A stretch of DNA of 57,379 nucleotides from Chloroflexota bacterium (GCA_009838735.1 VXQZ01000043.1:1-57379); one strand, 5' to 3'. Counted from the stretch's first letter, positions 34,867-44,031 are shown. The notes: generated by a model not told the origin, from the sequence alone. Numbers and translations: made by a program.

Positions 34867-35820
34867 CTATCTGGCCGCTGCCATTTCTCTGACGACGACT
34901 GCGCGGATCGCCTTAACCACATGCTGGAAGCCGCGTTCGCTACCGGGCAGCATCAGCAAGGTGAAGAAGCCATGCATCTGCCCCGGGTGCCGCTGGAAGT
35001 TGACCGGGACTCCGGCCTCTTCGAGTCTGCGGGCATATTCCTCACCCTCGTCGCGCAAGACATCATGCTCCGCGGTCAGCACCACTGCGGGCGCCAGACC
35101 CGACAGATCCTCAGTCCGCAATGGCGACGCATCGGGCTCCGAGCGGCGGTCGGCGTCCGGCACGTAGTGATCCCAGAACCAGACCATCGCTTCTTTGGTC
35201 AGAAGCAATGCGTTCTCCGGGTCGACGTACGAGGCTCGGTCGAAGTCAGCGTCGGTGACCGGATAGATCAGGACCTGCAGCGCGATCTCGGGACCGCCCC
35301 GGTCGCGGGCTCGTCGAGCGACGACGGCCGACAGGTTGCCTCCGGCGCTGTCACCGGCGACAAACAGAGGGACGCCGCGGCCAGCGATGTCCTCGACGTG
35401 TTCGGCGACCCATTCCAACGCGACGTAGCAGTCGTCGGCGGCGGTCGGATACTGGTGCTCGGGCGCAAGCCGATACTCGACGTTGACGACGGCGCAGGAA
35501 GTTCGCTCAGCCAGTTTGCGAGCCATGGTGTCGGTTTCGTCGATCGAGCCGAGCACCCACCCGCCACCGTGGTAGTAGACGATCACGCCGGGCGGAGTGT
35601 CGTTCGGGACCAACACGCGAAGACTGAACGAGCCGTCGTCCTGTTCGATCGTGTGTTCCTCTACGCGAGCCATCGGTGGCGCAGGGCCGGCCATATCCGC
35701 GATCGCGCTGAGGAACCCGCGGGCCTCCTCTGGCGACATTTCGTGCAAGGGCTTGGCGTCAGGGTCGGCGCCCTCAGCCATTGATTGAATGAACATGGTC
35801 GTCGCGGGGTCGAGTGCCAT
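34867..35820 (-). CDS. Alpha/beta hydrolase, HSL family (2)
   Basis: This 317-residue esterase has the oxyanion motif HGGGW, the nucleophile motif GDSAGGN, the acid in TAEHDVLRDEG and the His in GQMHGFFTL, a complete triad. I chose the ATG at 35820 with a CAGGAG site 8 bases upstream; the open frame extends 840 bases further but without recognised homology. It could hydrolyse the ester made by the neighbouring BVMO. Confidence 0.88.
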   Translation of the reverse strand: MALDPATTMFIQSMAEGADPDAKPLHEMSPEEARGFLSAIADMAGPAPPMARVEEHTIEQDDGSFSLRVLVPNDTPPGVIVYYHGGGWVLGSIDETDTMARKLAERTSCAVVNVEYRLAPEHQYPTAADDCYVALEWVAEHVEDIAGRGVPLFVAGDSAGGNLSAVVARRARDRGGPEIALQVLIYPVTDADFDRASYVDPENALLLTKEAMVWFWDHYVPDADRRSEPDASPLRTEDLSGLAPAVVLTAEHDVLRDEGEEYARRLEEAGVPVNFQRHPGQMHGFFTLLMLPGSERGFQHVVKAIRAVVVREMAAAR

Positions 35821-36249
35821 GCGCAGCTCCTGATTTCGCTCGGCGCGTGTTGCTGATTCGCTTCGATAACGCTGCAAGGGTAATGGGAGACTGCGGTTTG
35901 ACGCAGAAGGGGAGGCAGGATCGAGCGATTCCTGGAGAATGCCGGGCCGGACAGGGCGGGGACAGCCGGGCGGCAGCTTGAAGCCGAGGTCGGCCACGAA
36001 CAGGGCGACGTCGGGAACGACCAGCAGGGCGGCACAGGCTTTCTCAGTCTGGACGAACTCCTGCACCGGTCGCGGGAACGTCATGATTTGCGCGGGGCCA
36101 TAGTTGGGCCGGGGATCGAGGTGGTACGGCGAGCGTATGAACATGCACGGGTGGGTTCTGGCCATGGTGGCTGCGCGAGACCGTTCAGCGGAGATACCAT
36201 CAGTCGAGTGCCGGCTTCCGGTAATCGCGCCGGTAGGAGCAGCTGAGCA
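35821..36249. other. Intergenic region, gene content uncertain
   Basis: The minus-strand frame is open through this stretch and could encode an N-terminal extension of the hydrolase (a hydrophobic piece CAALLVVPDVALFVADLGF lies in it) or a small separate protein. I see no ribosome-binding site that decides the matter. No RNA gene or repeat is visible. Confidence 0.35.
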
Positions 36250-36738
36250 GTGTTGTACTCGGAGAAGGTGTTTGCCCAGCTTCGGTTCGCGATCGTTGTA
36301 GCTGTCATAGCGATTGCTTGCGTTGTGGGCGGCGTATGGCTGCTGTTGGTCGCCAACCAGGTGAGTGACGGTAGCGGCTTGCTCGCTGCCGGTACCCTGA
36401 TGGCCGGGATTCTGCGCTTGTTCGCTGTCTTGCATGTCAGGGTTCAGAATGAAAGCCTGAACGCTCGGTTCGGGCCCTGGGGTCTCAATCTCCCGGCCGA
36501 GCAGATCGAATCCGTCCGTGCCGAGACGTATCGCTGGGGTTCCTACTGCGGATGGGGAATGCGCTGGGGCATGGATGAAGGTCGCGCCGGCCGCGCGATG
36601 TCGGTGCCGTTTCTGCGCAGTGGAGTCATCGTGGAGACGAAAGAATGCGGCCGTCACTACATCAACAGCCGGCGCCCCGTTGAACTTGCTGCGGCGGTCA
36701 ACCGGATCGTGGAAGGACCCGACGGCGCGGGAGCCTGA
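36250..36738 (+). CDS. Small membrane protein with PH-like cytoplasmic domain
   Basis: This 162-residue protein has two hydrophobic helices (about 12-36 and 42-60) followed by a soluble stretch with LNLPAEQIESVRAE, RAMSVPFLRSGVIVET and YINSRRPVELAAAVNRI. That pattern (membrane anchor then a strand-rich domain ending in a helix) is like bacterial PH-domain proteins. No function is known. It is convergent with a toxin gene. Confidence 0.6.
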   Translation: MLYSEKVFAQLRFAIVVAVIAIACVVGGVWLLLVANQVSDGSGLLAAGTLMAGILRLFAVLHVRVQNESLNARFGPWGLNLPAEQIESVRAETYRWGSYCGWGMRWGMDEGRAGRAMSVPFLRSGVIVETKECGRHYINSRRPVELAAAVNRIVEGPDGAGA

Positions 36739-36797
36739 GTTGACTCTTGTTCAGCGCAAAGGGACCACTACTAACGCCTGGGGTTGAAGGAACGGAT

Positions 36798-37124
36798 CTA
36801 CTCCTGCAAAAGGCGATGCAAGAGCAACGTGCGCGTATCGCGCCGACCGTCGGCTATGAGGTGCACAACGACAGTGCCCTCTGTCACTCTGTAGACGATT
36901 CGATATGGCCGCACGGTCAGACTGCGATAGTCCGATAGGTTCGAGTTGGAGATGTCCCTCAGAGGCGCGCCACGCTCAGGGAACTCCGCCAGACCTTCGA
37001 TCAGCGCGACTATCTGGTCGAGCACACGACGCGCTGCCAGAGGAGAATTATTCTGAGAGAGGTAATCGCCGATTCCTCGTAGATCAACTCTGGCGTTTTC
37101 GGTCAGCCGGACGCTGAACGGCAT
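36798..37124 (-). CDS. ParE/RelE-family toxin
   Basis: This 108-residue protein has the ParE fold pattern: FSVRLTENARVDLRGIGDYLSQ, FPERGAPLRDI, YRSLTVRPYRIVYRV and a C-terminal HRLL. It starts at the last base of the antitoxin stop (TGATG), so the two are co-translated. ParE toxins poison DNA gyrase and RelE toxins cleave mRNA; which applies here cannot be told. Confidence 0.85.
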   Translation of the reverse strand: MPFSVRLTENARVDLRGIGDYLSQNNSPLAARRVLDQIVALIEGLAEFPERGAPLRDISNSNLSDYRSLTVRPYRIVYRVTEGTVVVHLIADGRRDTRTLLLHRLLQE

Positions 37125-37390
37125 CAGTCGTCTTGCCAGCGCCGTCTCAGTTCTTCAAAAACCTCCGCTGCTGGTCTTGTCTTGCCTTCGCGAACCTGCT
37201 GTTCGCCGAGCGCGAGGATCTTTAGGAGGGCGAGCGTTTCCTGTTCCTGCTCGTAGCTCTCGTAGTCCACAAGCACAGCCTTGGCCTCGCCGTTCTGCGT
37301 GATGATGTAGGGGCCTGGCTCATCCGCGATCGTCCGCATGATTTCGGCGGCGTTGGCCTTCAAGTAGCTGATCGGCTTGATCTTCGCCAT
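37124..37390 (-). CDS. Phd/YefM-family antitoxin
   Basis: This 88-residue protein has the Phd/YefM pattern (ISYLKANAAEIMRTI...GPYIITQNGEAKAVLVDYESYE) and a helical C-terminus that should bind the toxin. It precedes and overlaps the toxin gene. An AAGGGA ribosome-binding site lies 8 bases upstream. Confidence 0.85.
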   Translation of the reverse strand: MAKIKPISYLKANAAEIMRTIADEPGPYIITQNGEAKAVLVDYESYEQEQETLALLKILALGEQQVREGKTRPAAEVFEELRRRWQDD

Positions 37391-37435
37391 GACTGAGTCC
37401 CTTGGTCCAAATGCAGACTACACCTGGCCCAGTGG

Positions 37436-39148
37436 CTAGGCGTGCAACGCTTCGCCACGATGCAGCCTCGCCGCAGTTTCGTAGGTCTGGCCCATCGAGC
37501 GGACCGTCGGCGCGTGCGCGGTGAGGAAGCGGCTGGCTCCTATCAACACGTCGTCGGCTTCCGGTCGGTCGCCAAAGCGGTCGACCAGGCGGAGCGCGGC
37601 GTCGTAGATCTGGAAAGAGTGGAAGCCGGCGTCCTCGCGCAGCAGCGCGGTGCCCAGGGTCCGCACGACCTCGTCCCGATGACCACCGGCGAGCAGGTCG
37701 GCCACCGACTGTCCCGTCTCGTCGACCTGTTGTTGGCGGTCGAAATGATCGAGCACGTCGTCGGTTGAGGTTGAGCCGCCGTTCGGCTCGGGTCGCGGCT
37801 GGCGCGGCATGTTGAGGAAGCGTTCCAGGTAGACCGACGCCGCGCCGTCGAGGATGCCGCGGGCCAGTTCGCGCGAAGGCGCGCGCTGCATCGCTCGGTC
37901 GACCGCATTCGTGTAAGTGAATGTGTGGTGGACGGTGTTCCAGTCGCCGAACTCGTTGGAGATGTGGAAGTGCATCGGGCGACGAGCGGCCGCGTAGGCG
38001 ACCGTGGCGCTGAGTTCCGTCAACGGCGCCCCGGCGCGGGCAGCGTCGATGATCTTGCGCAGCGAACGGTCGGGCGGATCGTCAAGGATCGACTCCGCGA
38101 AGGGTCGGTGTTCGTCCCAGGATTCGTTGCGCTCGCCGCCGACAGCCAACGCCTCGTCCAGCGCCTTGCCGGCCTCGTCCAGCAGCCGCGGCAGGTCGAC
38201 CGGGTGTTGCCAGGCGGAGGTCTCCTCCATCCGCTGGGCGCCGGTGATGGTGGGAATGATCGAACTGAGCACGTCGGGCGCGGTGTCCCAACCGACCACG
38301 TCGAGCAGCTCGCAGGCCTTGTTGGCGAAGTCAAGTGTGTGTCCTACGTCCATGAAGGTGTGGTCGGTTGATGCGGCGAAGAGCAGGTCGGCGAGCTGCG
38401 ACTCGTTCAGGCCAGCGACGGCGGCAGTCCGCAAACAACGCTCGGCCGCGTTGCGCGATCGCACCTCGGCGAAGCGGCGGAACCAGGTGCGGAACTGCTC
38501 GGGCCGATCCTCGTCCGTGTCCAGTGCGGCGATGTCGAAGTCGGGCGGCTGCCCTTCCACGCTGCGGGCGACGTGCACGACGCCGTGATAGAGGGCGCGC
38601 GGTCGGTCGTCTGCTGCAAGATTCGGCAGCACGTTGGCCATCGCGGTGAGGATCGAGAGTCCGCTGGACCATCCGGCGGCACGGTTCTTGACGCCAAAGC
38701 GTGCTGCTTCGGCGAGGACCAGGTCTTCCCGCCCAGCCTCGCACAGGCCGATCACCGATTTGGCGATGACCAGCCGCAGGTTCTGTTCCAGGCCTTCAGA
38801 GAGTTTGCGCGTGCAGTGCGCGACGACTTCTTCCTCCTGCGGTTCTGGATCGAGCCAGACTGTGCTGTCTCGAATCTCGGCGCGGAAAGCGGCGACATCG
38901 TCGGCGAAGAGATCAAAGGCGCAGCCGCCTGAGAGGTCGAACTTGGCGTGGTGCCAGTGACAGGTCAGGATGCCGTCGGCCACTGTCCCCTGGCTGAGCG
39001 GGAAGCCCATGTGCGGGCAACGATTGTCGACGGCGAAGACCTGATCGCGGTGCCAGAACACGGCCGCCGTGCGTTGACCGGTGGAAACGACACGCACGCC
39101 GTCGCGCTGCAATTCCTCAAGCGAGCAAACTCGTACGGTGGCGTTCAT
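37436..39148 (-). CDS. Rieske [2Fe-2S] domain fused to a large helical domain
   Basis: The first 105 residues are a Rieske ferredoxin-type domain with Cys44/His46 in CPHMGF and Cys63/His66 in CHWHH. The remaining 460 residues are mainly alpha-helical and rich in Ala, Asp and His, with His-containing stretches HTFMDVGHTLDFANKACELL and MHFHISNEFGDWNTVHH that could hold a metal. I recognise no oxygenase catalytic domain, so this is not an ordinary ring-hydroxylating oxygenase. The protein may be a redox protein acting on an unknown substrate. It is divergent from the MetE-like gene. Confidence 0.72.
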   Translation of the reverse strand: MNATVRVCSLEELQRDGVRVVSTGQRTAAVFWHRDQVFAVDNRCPHMGFPLSQGTVADGILTCHWHHAKFDLSGGCAFDLFADDVAAFRAEIRDSTVWLDPEPQEEEVVAHCTRKLSEGLEQNLRLVIAKSVIGLCEAGREDLVLAEAARFGVKNRAAGWSSGLSILTAMANVLPNLAADDRPRALYHGVVHVARSVEGQPPDFDIAALDTDEDRPEQFRTWFRRFAEVRSRNAAERCLRTAAVAGLNESQLADLLFAASTDHTFMDVGHTLDFANKACELLDVVGWDTAPDVLSSIIPTITGAQRMEETSAWQHPVDLPRLLDEAGKALDEALAVGGERNESWDEHRPFAESILDDPPDRSLRKIIDAARAGAPLTELSATVAYAAARRPMHFHISNEFGDWNTVHHTFTYTNAVDRAMQRAPSRELARGILDGAASVYLERFLNMPRQPRPEPNGGSTSTDDVLDHFDRQQQVDETGQSVADLLAGGHRDEVVRTLGTALLREDAGFHSFQIYDAALRLVDRFGDRPEADDVLIGASRFLTAHAPTVRSMGQTYETAARLHRGEALHA

Positions 39149-39252
39149 GGCGGTCCTCCGGTCCTGACTTGAAGGCTATCGATGAGAACAAGATGATGTA
39201 TGCGCGGTCCAGTGCGAAACGATCCGCGACCAAACGACTGAGGATCCTGGAA

Positions 39253-40287
39253 ATGGCGAGTACAACGACCTCAAACCGTCCGCGGGGCGTCCACTTGGTG
39301 GGCAGCGTGCCGCTGGCCAACAGCGAGGCAGTCTTCCGCGAAGTTTCCGCGAGAATCGGAGACCGGCTACGGCGCCTGCCGGACGGCGAGACCGGAATCC
39401 GAACCAACTGGATTCAGTGGCAGTTTCCGCTGTTGCTGGAGGTTCCCGAGTTTGAGTCGGCCGATGAGCCGGCTGGACCGTTTGGCGCACGGCTGCAGCT
39501 GCGCTCGGGCTCGATCGCTGCCGATGTTCAGTTTCCCGAACTCGGTTATCGCGCCGCTGCGGCGGAGTCGTACCAGGTGTTCTCGCGTTTGAAGCGTCAG
39601 GGTGTGATTGGGGAACAGGTCAGATTCCAGGTCTGCCTGCCGACGCCGCTGGCGGTGATTCACGTTCGATTCGTTCCTCGTGACCAGGAGGCCGTCGAAC
39701 TGGCCTACGAGCGCCAGCTGCTCGAGGAGTTGGACGGGTTGCTGGACGTGATTCCTGCAGACGAGCTGGCGATTCAGTGGGACACGGCGGTGGAGTTCGC
39801 CATTCTTGAAGGACTGTTGCCGTCGTTCCTGGTTGACGCCGAGACGGAGATCGTGGATCGGCTGGCTCGGTTGGCCGATCACGTGCCGGCTGGAGTCGAG
39901 ACCGGTTTCCACCTTTGCTACGGGGACGTCGAGCATCAGCACTTCATCGAACCGGTCGACACGACGAAGCTGGTCGGCGTCGCCAACGGTGTCTGCGCCG
40001 GCGTCGAGCGATCGGTCGACTGGATCCACATGCCGGTTCCTCGGGGTCGCAATGACGACGCCTATTTCGCGCCGTTGAACGGATTGGAGCTTCAGCCTGA
40101 GACCGAGCTCTATCTCGGCCTCGTGCATCTGACCGACGGCGTCGATGGAACTGAGGCGCGTATCGCCGCCGCGCGGCGGGCGGTTCCCGAGTTTGGCGTG
40201 GCGACGGAGTGCGGCTTCGGCCGGCGTCCGGCGGAGACGATTCCCGCGCTGCTCGACGTTCACGCGAGCGTCGCAGATCCCGCATGA
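39253..40287 (+). CDS. MetE-like (cobalamin-independent methionine synthase/UROD fold) protein
   Basis: This 344-residue protein looks like a single C-terminal half of MetE. Motifs are HLVGSVPL near the start, DGETG, QWDTAVEFAIL, ETGFHLCYGD and ATECGFGRR. The His and Cys in HLCYGD and the Cys in ATECGF are the positions of zinc ligands in MetE, so a zinc site seems intact. It lacks the N-terminal MetE domain, so it probably transfers a methyl group from a substrate other than folate. The start is at 39253 with AGGAT upstream. Confidence 0.8.
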   Translation: MASTTTSNRPRGVHLVGSVPLANSEAVFREVSARIGDRLRRLPDGETGIRTNWIQWQFPLLLEVPEFESADEPAGPFGARLQLRSGSIAADVQFPELGYRAAAAESYQVFSRLKRQGVIGEQVRFQVCLPTPLAVIHVRFVPRDQEAVELAYERQLLEELDGLLDVIPADELAIQWDTAVEFAILEGLLPSFLVDAETEIVDRLARLADHVPAGVETGFHLCYGDVEHQHFIEPVDTTKLVGVANGVCAGVERSVDWIHMPVPRGRNDDAYFAPLNGLELQPETELYLGLVHLTDGVDGTEARIAAARRAVPEFGVATECGFGRRPAETIPALLDVHASVADPA

Positions 40288-40305
40288 CGGAGCGATGCGT
40301 CGAGC

Positions 40306-40572
40306 ATGACTGAACCGGAGTCCCGACTGTCGCGCCCGATCGAGCCGATGCCACCTACGGTCGAGCAGGCGCTGGTCGACAGCGGGTTGCTGAACGCGTA
40401 TCGGGCTCGACCGCCATATCAACGGAACGACTATCTCGGCTGGATCAATCGGGCCAAACGACTGGAGACAAAGCAACGCCGGCTCGACCAGATGCTGTCT
40501 GAGCTGGAGCGCGGCGACGTCTACATGAAGATGGATTGGCGGCCTGGTCGAGTAGATGTCGACGCCGATTGA
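40306..40572 (+). CDS. YdeI/OmpD-associated family protein (partial-type)
   Basis: This 88-residue protein matches the C-terminal region of the YdeI group with YRARPPYQRNDYLGWI, AKRLETKQRRL and a terminal MDW. The ATG lies 18 bases after the MetE-like gene stop. Function of the family is poorly known; some members affect bacteriocin or antimicrobial resistance. Confidence 0.7.
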   Translation: MTEPESRLSRPIEPMPPTVEQALVDSGLLNAYRARPPYQRNDYLGWINRAKRLETKQRRLDQMLSELERGDVYMKMDWRPGRVDVDAD

Positions 40573-40633
40573 TGCCTTGAATCGGTAGATTTGAGATCAA
40601 TGGGGGACGCTCGCGTCGGCTAAGGGGGAGACC

Positions 40634-41011
40634 ATGCCACTGCAGCTCGATCACACCATCGTGCCGGCCTACGACAAAGAGCGGTCGGCCAGGTTCATCG
40701 CCCGAGTCTTTGGCCTCAGCTACGAGGGGACGTGGGGGCACTTCGCGCCGGTCAAAGTCAACGACACGTTGACGCTCGACTTCGACCATTCGGACGATCC
40801 CGGTTCGAATCACTACGCGTTCCTGGCGTCGGACGAGGAGTTCGACGACATCCTGCAACGGGTCAAGGACGAAGGAATCGCGTTCGGCAGCGGTCCAGGA
40901 TCACGCCGTGACGGTCAAATCAATCACCGCCACCAGGGTCGCGGGTTCTACTTCGACTGCGAGAACGGGCACGTGTGGGAAGTGATCACCCACACGTACA
41001 TCACTGATTAG
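40634..41011 (+). CDS. VOC family protein (glyoxalase-like) 2
   Basis: This 125-residue protein is a glyoxalase/dioxygenase fold member with QLDHTIVPA (a likely metal His), YAFLAS and the C-terminal GRGFYFDCENGHVWEVI, where the Glu is a likely metal ligand. The pattern resembles fosfomycin-resistance or glyoxalase I type proteins, but the substrate is unknown. The end overlaps the convergent enoyl-CoA hydratase gene by 11 bases. Confidence 0.82.
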   Translation: MPLQLDHTIVPAYDKERSARFIARVFGLSYEGTWGHFAPVKVNDTLTLDFDHSDDPGSNHYAFLASDEEFDDILQRVKDEGIAFGSGPGSRRDGQINHRHQGRGFYFDCENGHVWEVITHTYITD

Positions 41012-41867
41012 GCGCGTCCTCATACCCCCGATCCCGCTCGCGCTTGAACGCGGCCCAGCCTTGATCCTCCCGGATTCTCTGCCGTCCGGTTCCGACTGCG
41101 TCTTCGGCCTTGAGCATTTCGCGTAGTGAATCGTTGTCTCGATAGCGAACGGCGTCGATCAGACCCATCTGCTCATAAACCAGGTTGACCAGCCGCTTGT
41201 TGAGTCTGATGACCGACGGCGGCAGCGCGGCGAGTTTGGCAGCCATCTCGCTGGCTGCTGCTTCGAGCTCATCATCGGGCACGGCGCGGTTGACCAGGCC
41301 CATGCGTAGCGCGTCCTGGGACTCGATCACCTCGCCGAGCAGGAGCACTTCCTTGGCCTGTTTCTGACTGGCGAGGAAGGGTGTGATCAGCACCGGGATC
41401 CCGAAGCCGTGGCGGATCTGGATCTCGCCGAAGCGGGCGTTGTCCGAGGCAATCGTCAGGTCACACACGCCTGCCAGCTCGCAGCCTTGACCGACGGCGT
41501 GGCCTCGCACGGCGGCAACCGTCGGTTTCGGGAACGACCAGATTCGCATCAGCACGTCGACCGAATCAGGTGCCGGATCGTCGTCGGGATAAAGCGAGGC
41601 CCAGAGATCGCCGCCAGCCGAGAAGGCGCGCCCGGCGCCCGTCAGGATCACGGCCCGGACATCGTCGTCCGCCTCAGCTCGGTCGAGGGCAGCGTCGAGC
41701 AGACGCATCAGATTGCGGTTGATCGCATTGAGCACGAGCGGGCGATTGAGCGTGATTCGCGCGACGCCGCCGGCGGATTCGTAGAGCACGTCGTTGGGCG
41801 ACGGCGGCGGGATGGGAATGCCGTCGGGCGTCTGTTTCCAGCCTGAGGTGTCCGCTTCGGTCGTCAT
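41001..41867 (-). CDS. Enoyl-CoA hydratase/isomerase
   Basis: This crotonase-superfamily protein (288 residues) has NRPLVLNAINRNLM, the oxyanion-hole segment AFSAGGDL, and the second oxyanion region RGHAVGQGCELAGVCDL. One of the two catalytic Glu positions of classical hydratases appears shifted, so isomerase or other crotonase chemistry is possible. I chose the ATG at 41867 because a GGAGG site lies upstream. It acts in acyl-CoA breakdown. Confidence 0.87.
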   Translation of the reverse strand: MTTEADTSGWKQTPDGIPIPPPSPNDVLYESAGGVARITLNRPLVLNAINRNLMRLLDAALDRAEADDDVRAVILTGAGRAFSAGGDLWASLYPDDDPAPDSVDVLMRIWSFPKPTVAAVRGHAVGQGCELAGVCDLTIASDNARFGEIQIRHGFGIPVLITPFLASQKQAKEVLLLGEVIESQDALRMGLVNRAVPDDELEAAASEMAAKLAALPPSVIRLNKRLVNLVYEQMGLIDAVRYRDNDSLREMLKAEDAVGTGRQRIREDQGWAAFKRERDRGYEDAPNQ

Positions 41868-41980
41868 ACTGCCGCCTCCATCGTCGGGCGGAACGGTATC
41901 ACGCCCTCCGACTCCACAGGGGCTGGCGCTCTCGTAGACTCCGTTTCGACAATCAACCATCTGGAACAGGCAGGTCCCTC

Positions 41981-42823
41981 ATGCCAACCGACGCGCCGAC
42001 GATCGATTGCCAGGTTCACGCCTACGACCGCAACGACGAGGAGAACTTTCGCTCCGTGCTGGCCGGTCCGGCCACGGTGACCGGCGACGAAATGGTTGCG
42101 GCGATGGACGTTGTCGGCGTCGACGGCGCGCTGTTGATTTCGCCGTACACGATCTACGGATACGACTCCAGCTACTGCGAGGGCGTTCGTGACCGGCATC
42201 CGGACCGGTTCGGACTGATTAAGCCGTTTGATCTCAACGTTGCGAATCTCGGCGCGGAGGTCGACGCCTGGGCGGGGCGACCGGGCGTGGTCGGGGCGCG
42301 GATCGTGCTCAGCTTCGAGGGGGTTACGGCGGATCATCCGGGCCTCGACCAAGTGTTGGCAGCGGGAGCGCGGACCGGTCTGCCGATCAACGTGCTCTGC
42401 TGGGACCAGCTGTCGGTCCTGGCCGCGCTGGCGCGGCGGCATCCCCAGACGCAGCTCGTGATCGACCACCTCGGTCTGCAGCAGCCGTTCGCTCCGCCAG
42501 CGCCGGACGAGCCGTGGGCGGAACTCGGCGAGGTGTTGTCGCTGGCCCAGTTTGACAACGTGGCGATCAAGATCTCGGGCGCCTGCACGCTGTCGCACGA
42601 GCCGTTTCCGTACTCGGACATCTGGGAACCGCTGAGCCGAATCTTCGAGGCTTACGGTCTCGACCGCTGCCTGTGGGGCACCGACTGGACGCGAGCGACC
42701 AACCTGCTCACCTTCGAGCAGGGCGTCGAAGCGTTCCGGGTCACGGACACGCTCTCCGACGACGAGCGGGCGACGCTGATGGGCGGATCGGTGCAGCAGA
42801 TCTACGGCTGGACGCCCGGGTGA
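41981..42823 (+). CDS. Amidohydrolase 2 family protein (2)
   Basis: This 280-residue TIM-barrel protein has DCQVHAYDRN at the start (metal-binding region of ACMSD-like enzymes), VIDHLGLQQP in the middle and a late LWGTDWTRAT with the metal-binding Asp. Close relatives are decarboxylases and lactonases acting on aromatic or sugar-derived acids. It is divergent from the enoyl-CoA hydratase. Confidence 0.85.
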   Translation: MPTDAPTIDCQVHAYDRNDEENFRSVLAGPATVTGDEMVAAMDVVGVDGALLISPYTIYGYDSSYCEGVRDRHPDRFGLIKPFDLNVANLGAEVDAWAGRPGVVGARIVLSFEGVTADHPGLDQVLAAGARTGLPINVLCWDQLSVLAALARRHPQTQLVIDHLGLQQPFAPPAPDEPWAELGEVLSLAQFDNVAIKISGACTLSHEPFPYSDIWEPLSRIFEAYGLDRCLWGTDWTRATNLLTFEQGVEAFRVTDTLSDDERATLMGGSVQQIYGWTPG

Positions 42824-42930
42824 TAAGGCTCGATCACGCTGCTCATTGCATGGGGCCGGCGGGTTCGGGAGGAGAATTGGGTTAGTTGAGCGCCCTTTCC
42901 TGTGCTGGACAGCAGATTTTGAGGATTTGA

Positions 42931-42970
42931 GTCCAGATTTGTCCAGATTTGTCCGGATTCGTCCAGACCA
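42931..42970. repeat. 10-bp tandem repeat, locus 3
   Basis: The units GTCCAGATTT, GTCCAGATTT, GTCCGGATTC and GTCCAGACCA are the reverse complement of the AAATCTGGAC unit at 26991-27030. It lies between two convergent genes. Confidence 0.75.
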
Positions 42971-43132
42971 GTGCGGGTTTGGTGAGTGTGATTCCGGCGC
43001 GATCCGAGCGAGTCCGGGATGGTGCGGGTTTGCCTGTGGATGTGGGCGGGACACGGGCTGGCGCTCTCGGATTTCGGCATCGCTCAGATGTTCTTGCTGT
43101 AGCGGGGAACAGGTAGCGCGGGGTCCCGAGCG

Positions 43133-43160
43133 AGATTCCCAGCAAAGCTGGGAATGACGG
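43133..43160. repeat. GATTCCC...GGGAATGACGG palindromic repeat, copy 2
   Basis: A 9-bp perfect stem ATTCCCAGC/GCTGGGAAT with the loop AAA is flanked by GAG and GACGG, as in the copy at 3849-3880. It is a typical dispersed intergenic palindrome. Confidence 0.65.
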
Positions 43161-43212
43161 AACACGACGGTTGCGGTGATCTCCTCCGGGAGAGGGCTGG
43201 GCTGAGCGGCGC

Positions 43213-44031
43213 CTACTGAGGTCGGTCTTCGTCGTGCCACTCGTTGAACATCGACGTGCGGCCGCCGTCGACGACGAGGTCGTGGGAGTTGACGAAGCGG
43301 CCGGCGTCGCTGGCCAAGTAGAGGGCGGCCTCGGCGATGTCCTCGGACAGGCCGGCGCGGGTCATCGGCGTGGCTCGAGAGAGGTTGTAGGTGAGCTTGG
43401 TCATCTTGCGGGCGTTCTCTTCGTCGGACAGCGTGTTGGCCCGGGCGGAGCCGCCGTAGAAGATCGGCGTGGCGATTGCGCCCGGCGAGATCACGTTGAC
43501 CCGAATGCCAAAGCGTCCCAGCTCGACGCCTGCCAGCTTGGAATAGTGCGTCAGCGCGGCCTTGAGCGACGAATAGAGTGGGTCGCCCTGGCGATATCGG
43601 ATTGCGGCAATGCTCGAGTTGTTGATGATCGATCCGCCGCCGGCGGCCTTCATCGGTTCGATCGCATAGCGGATGCCCAGCATCGCGCTGCGCAGCAAGA
43701 GGTGGACGCCGTAGTCGATGTCTTCGCTGGTGATCGAGTCGAACGGCCCGCGGGTTGGTCCGCCGGCGTTGTTGAACAGGATGTGGAGCGAACCGAACCG
43801 TTCCACGGCCAGGTCGATCGAGGCCTTGATGTCCTCCTCGCGCATCACGTCGGACTCGTGATAAACGGCGTTGGGTCCCAGACGATCGGCCAGGGCGGAG
43901 CCCTTTTCGCGGGATCGTCCGGTGAGGACGACTCTGGCGCCCTCGGCGACGAACAGCTCGGCCGTGGCGGCGCCGATCCCGCTGGTGCCTCCGGTGATGA
44001 CTGCGACCTTGTCCTGCAGACGTTGACCCAT
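43213..44031 (-). CDS. Short-chain dehydrogenase/reductase (1)
   Basis: This 272-residue SDR has the cofactor loop TGGTSGIG, NNAGG, and the active-site Tyr/Lys in YSSLK. The C-terminal stretch DLVVDGG is typical of FabG-like enzymes. It oxidises or reduces a hydroxyl/keto group with NAD(P)H. It is divergent from another SDR at 44147. Confidence 0.88.
   Translation of the reverse strand: MGQRLQDKVAVITGGTSGIGAATAELFVAEGARVVLTGRSREKGSALADRLGPNAVYHESDVMREEDIKASIDLAVERFGSLHILFNNAGGPTRGPFDSITSEDIDYGVHLLLRSAMLGIRYAIEPMKAAGGGSIINNSSIAAIRYRQGDPLYSSLKAALTHYSKLAGVELGRFGIRVNVISPGAIATPIFYGGSARANTLSDEENARKMTKLTYNLSRATPMTRAGLSEDIAEAALYLASDAGRFVNSHDLVVDGGRTSMFNEWHDEDRPQ

Larger units (their letters stand above)
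42824..43212. other. Intergenic region with two repeat families
   Basis: No gene is visible here. The stretch holds the 10-bp repeat (42931-42970) and a GATTCCC palindrome (43133-43160). Confidence 0.6.

Noticed and set aside
36250-36657. Minus-strand frame opposite the small membrane protein gene (upstream continuation of the 34867 hydrolase frame)
   Set aside because: It is the shadow of the membrane protein gene and carries no recognisable domain; the hydrolase motifs all lie downstream of 35820.
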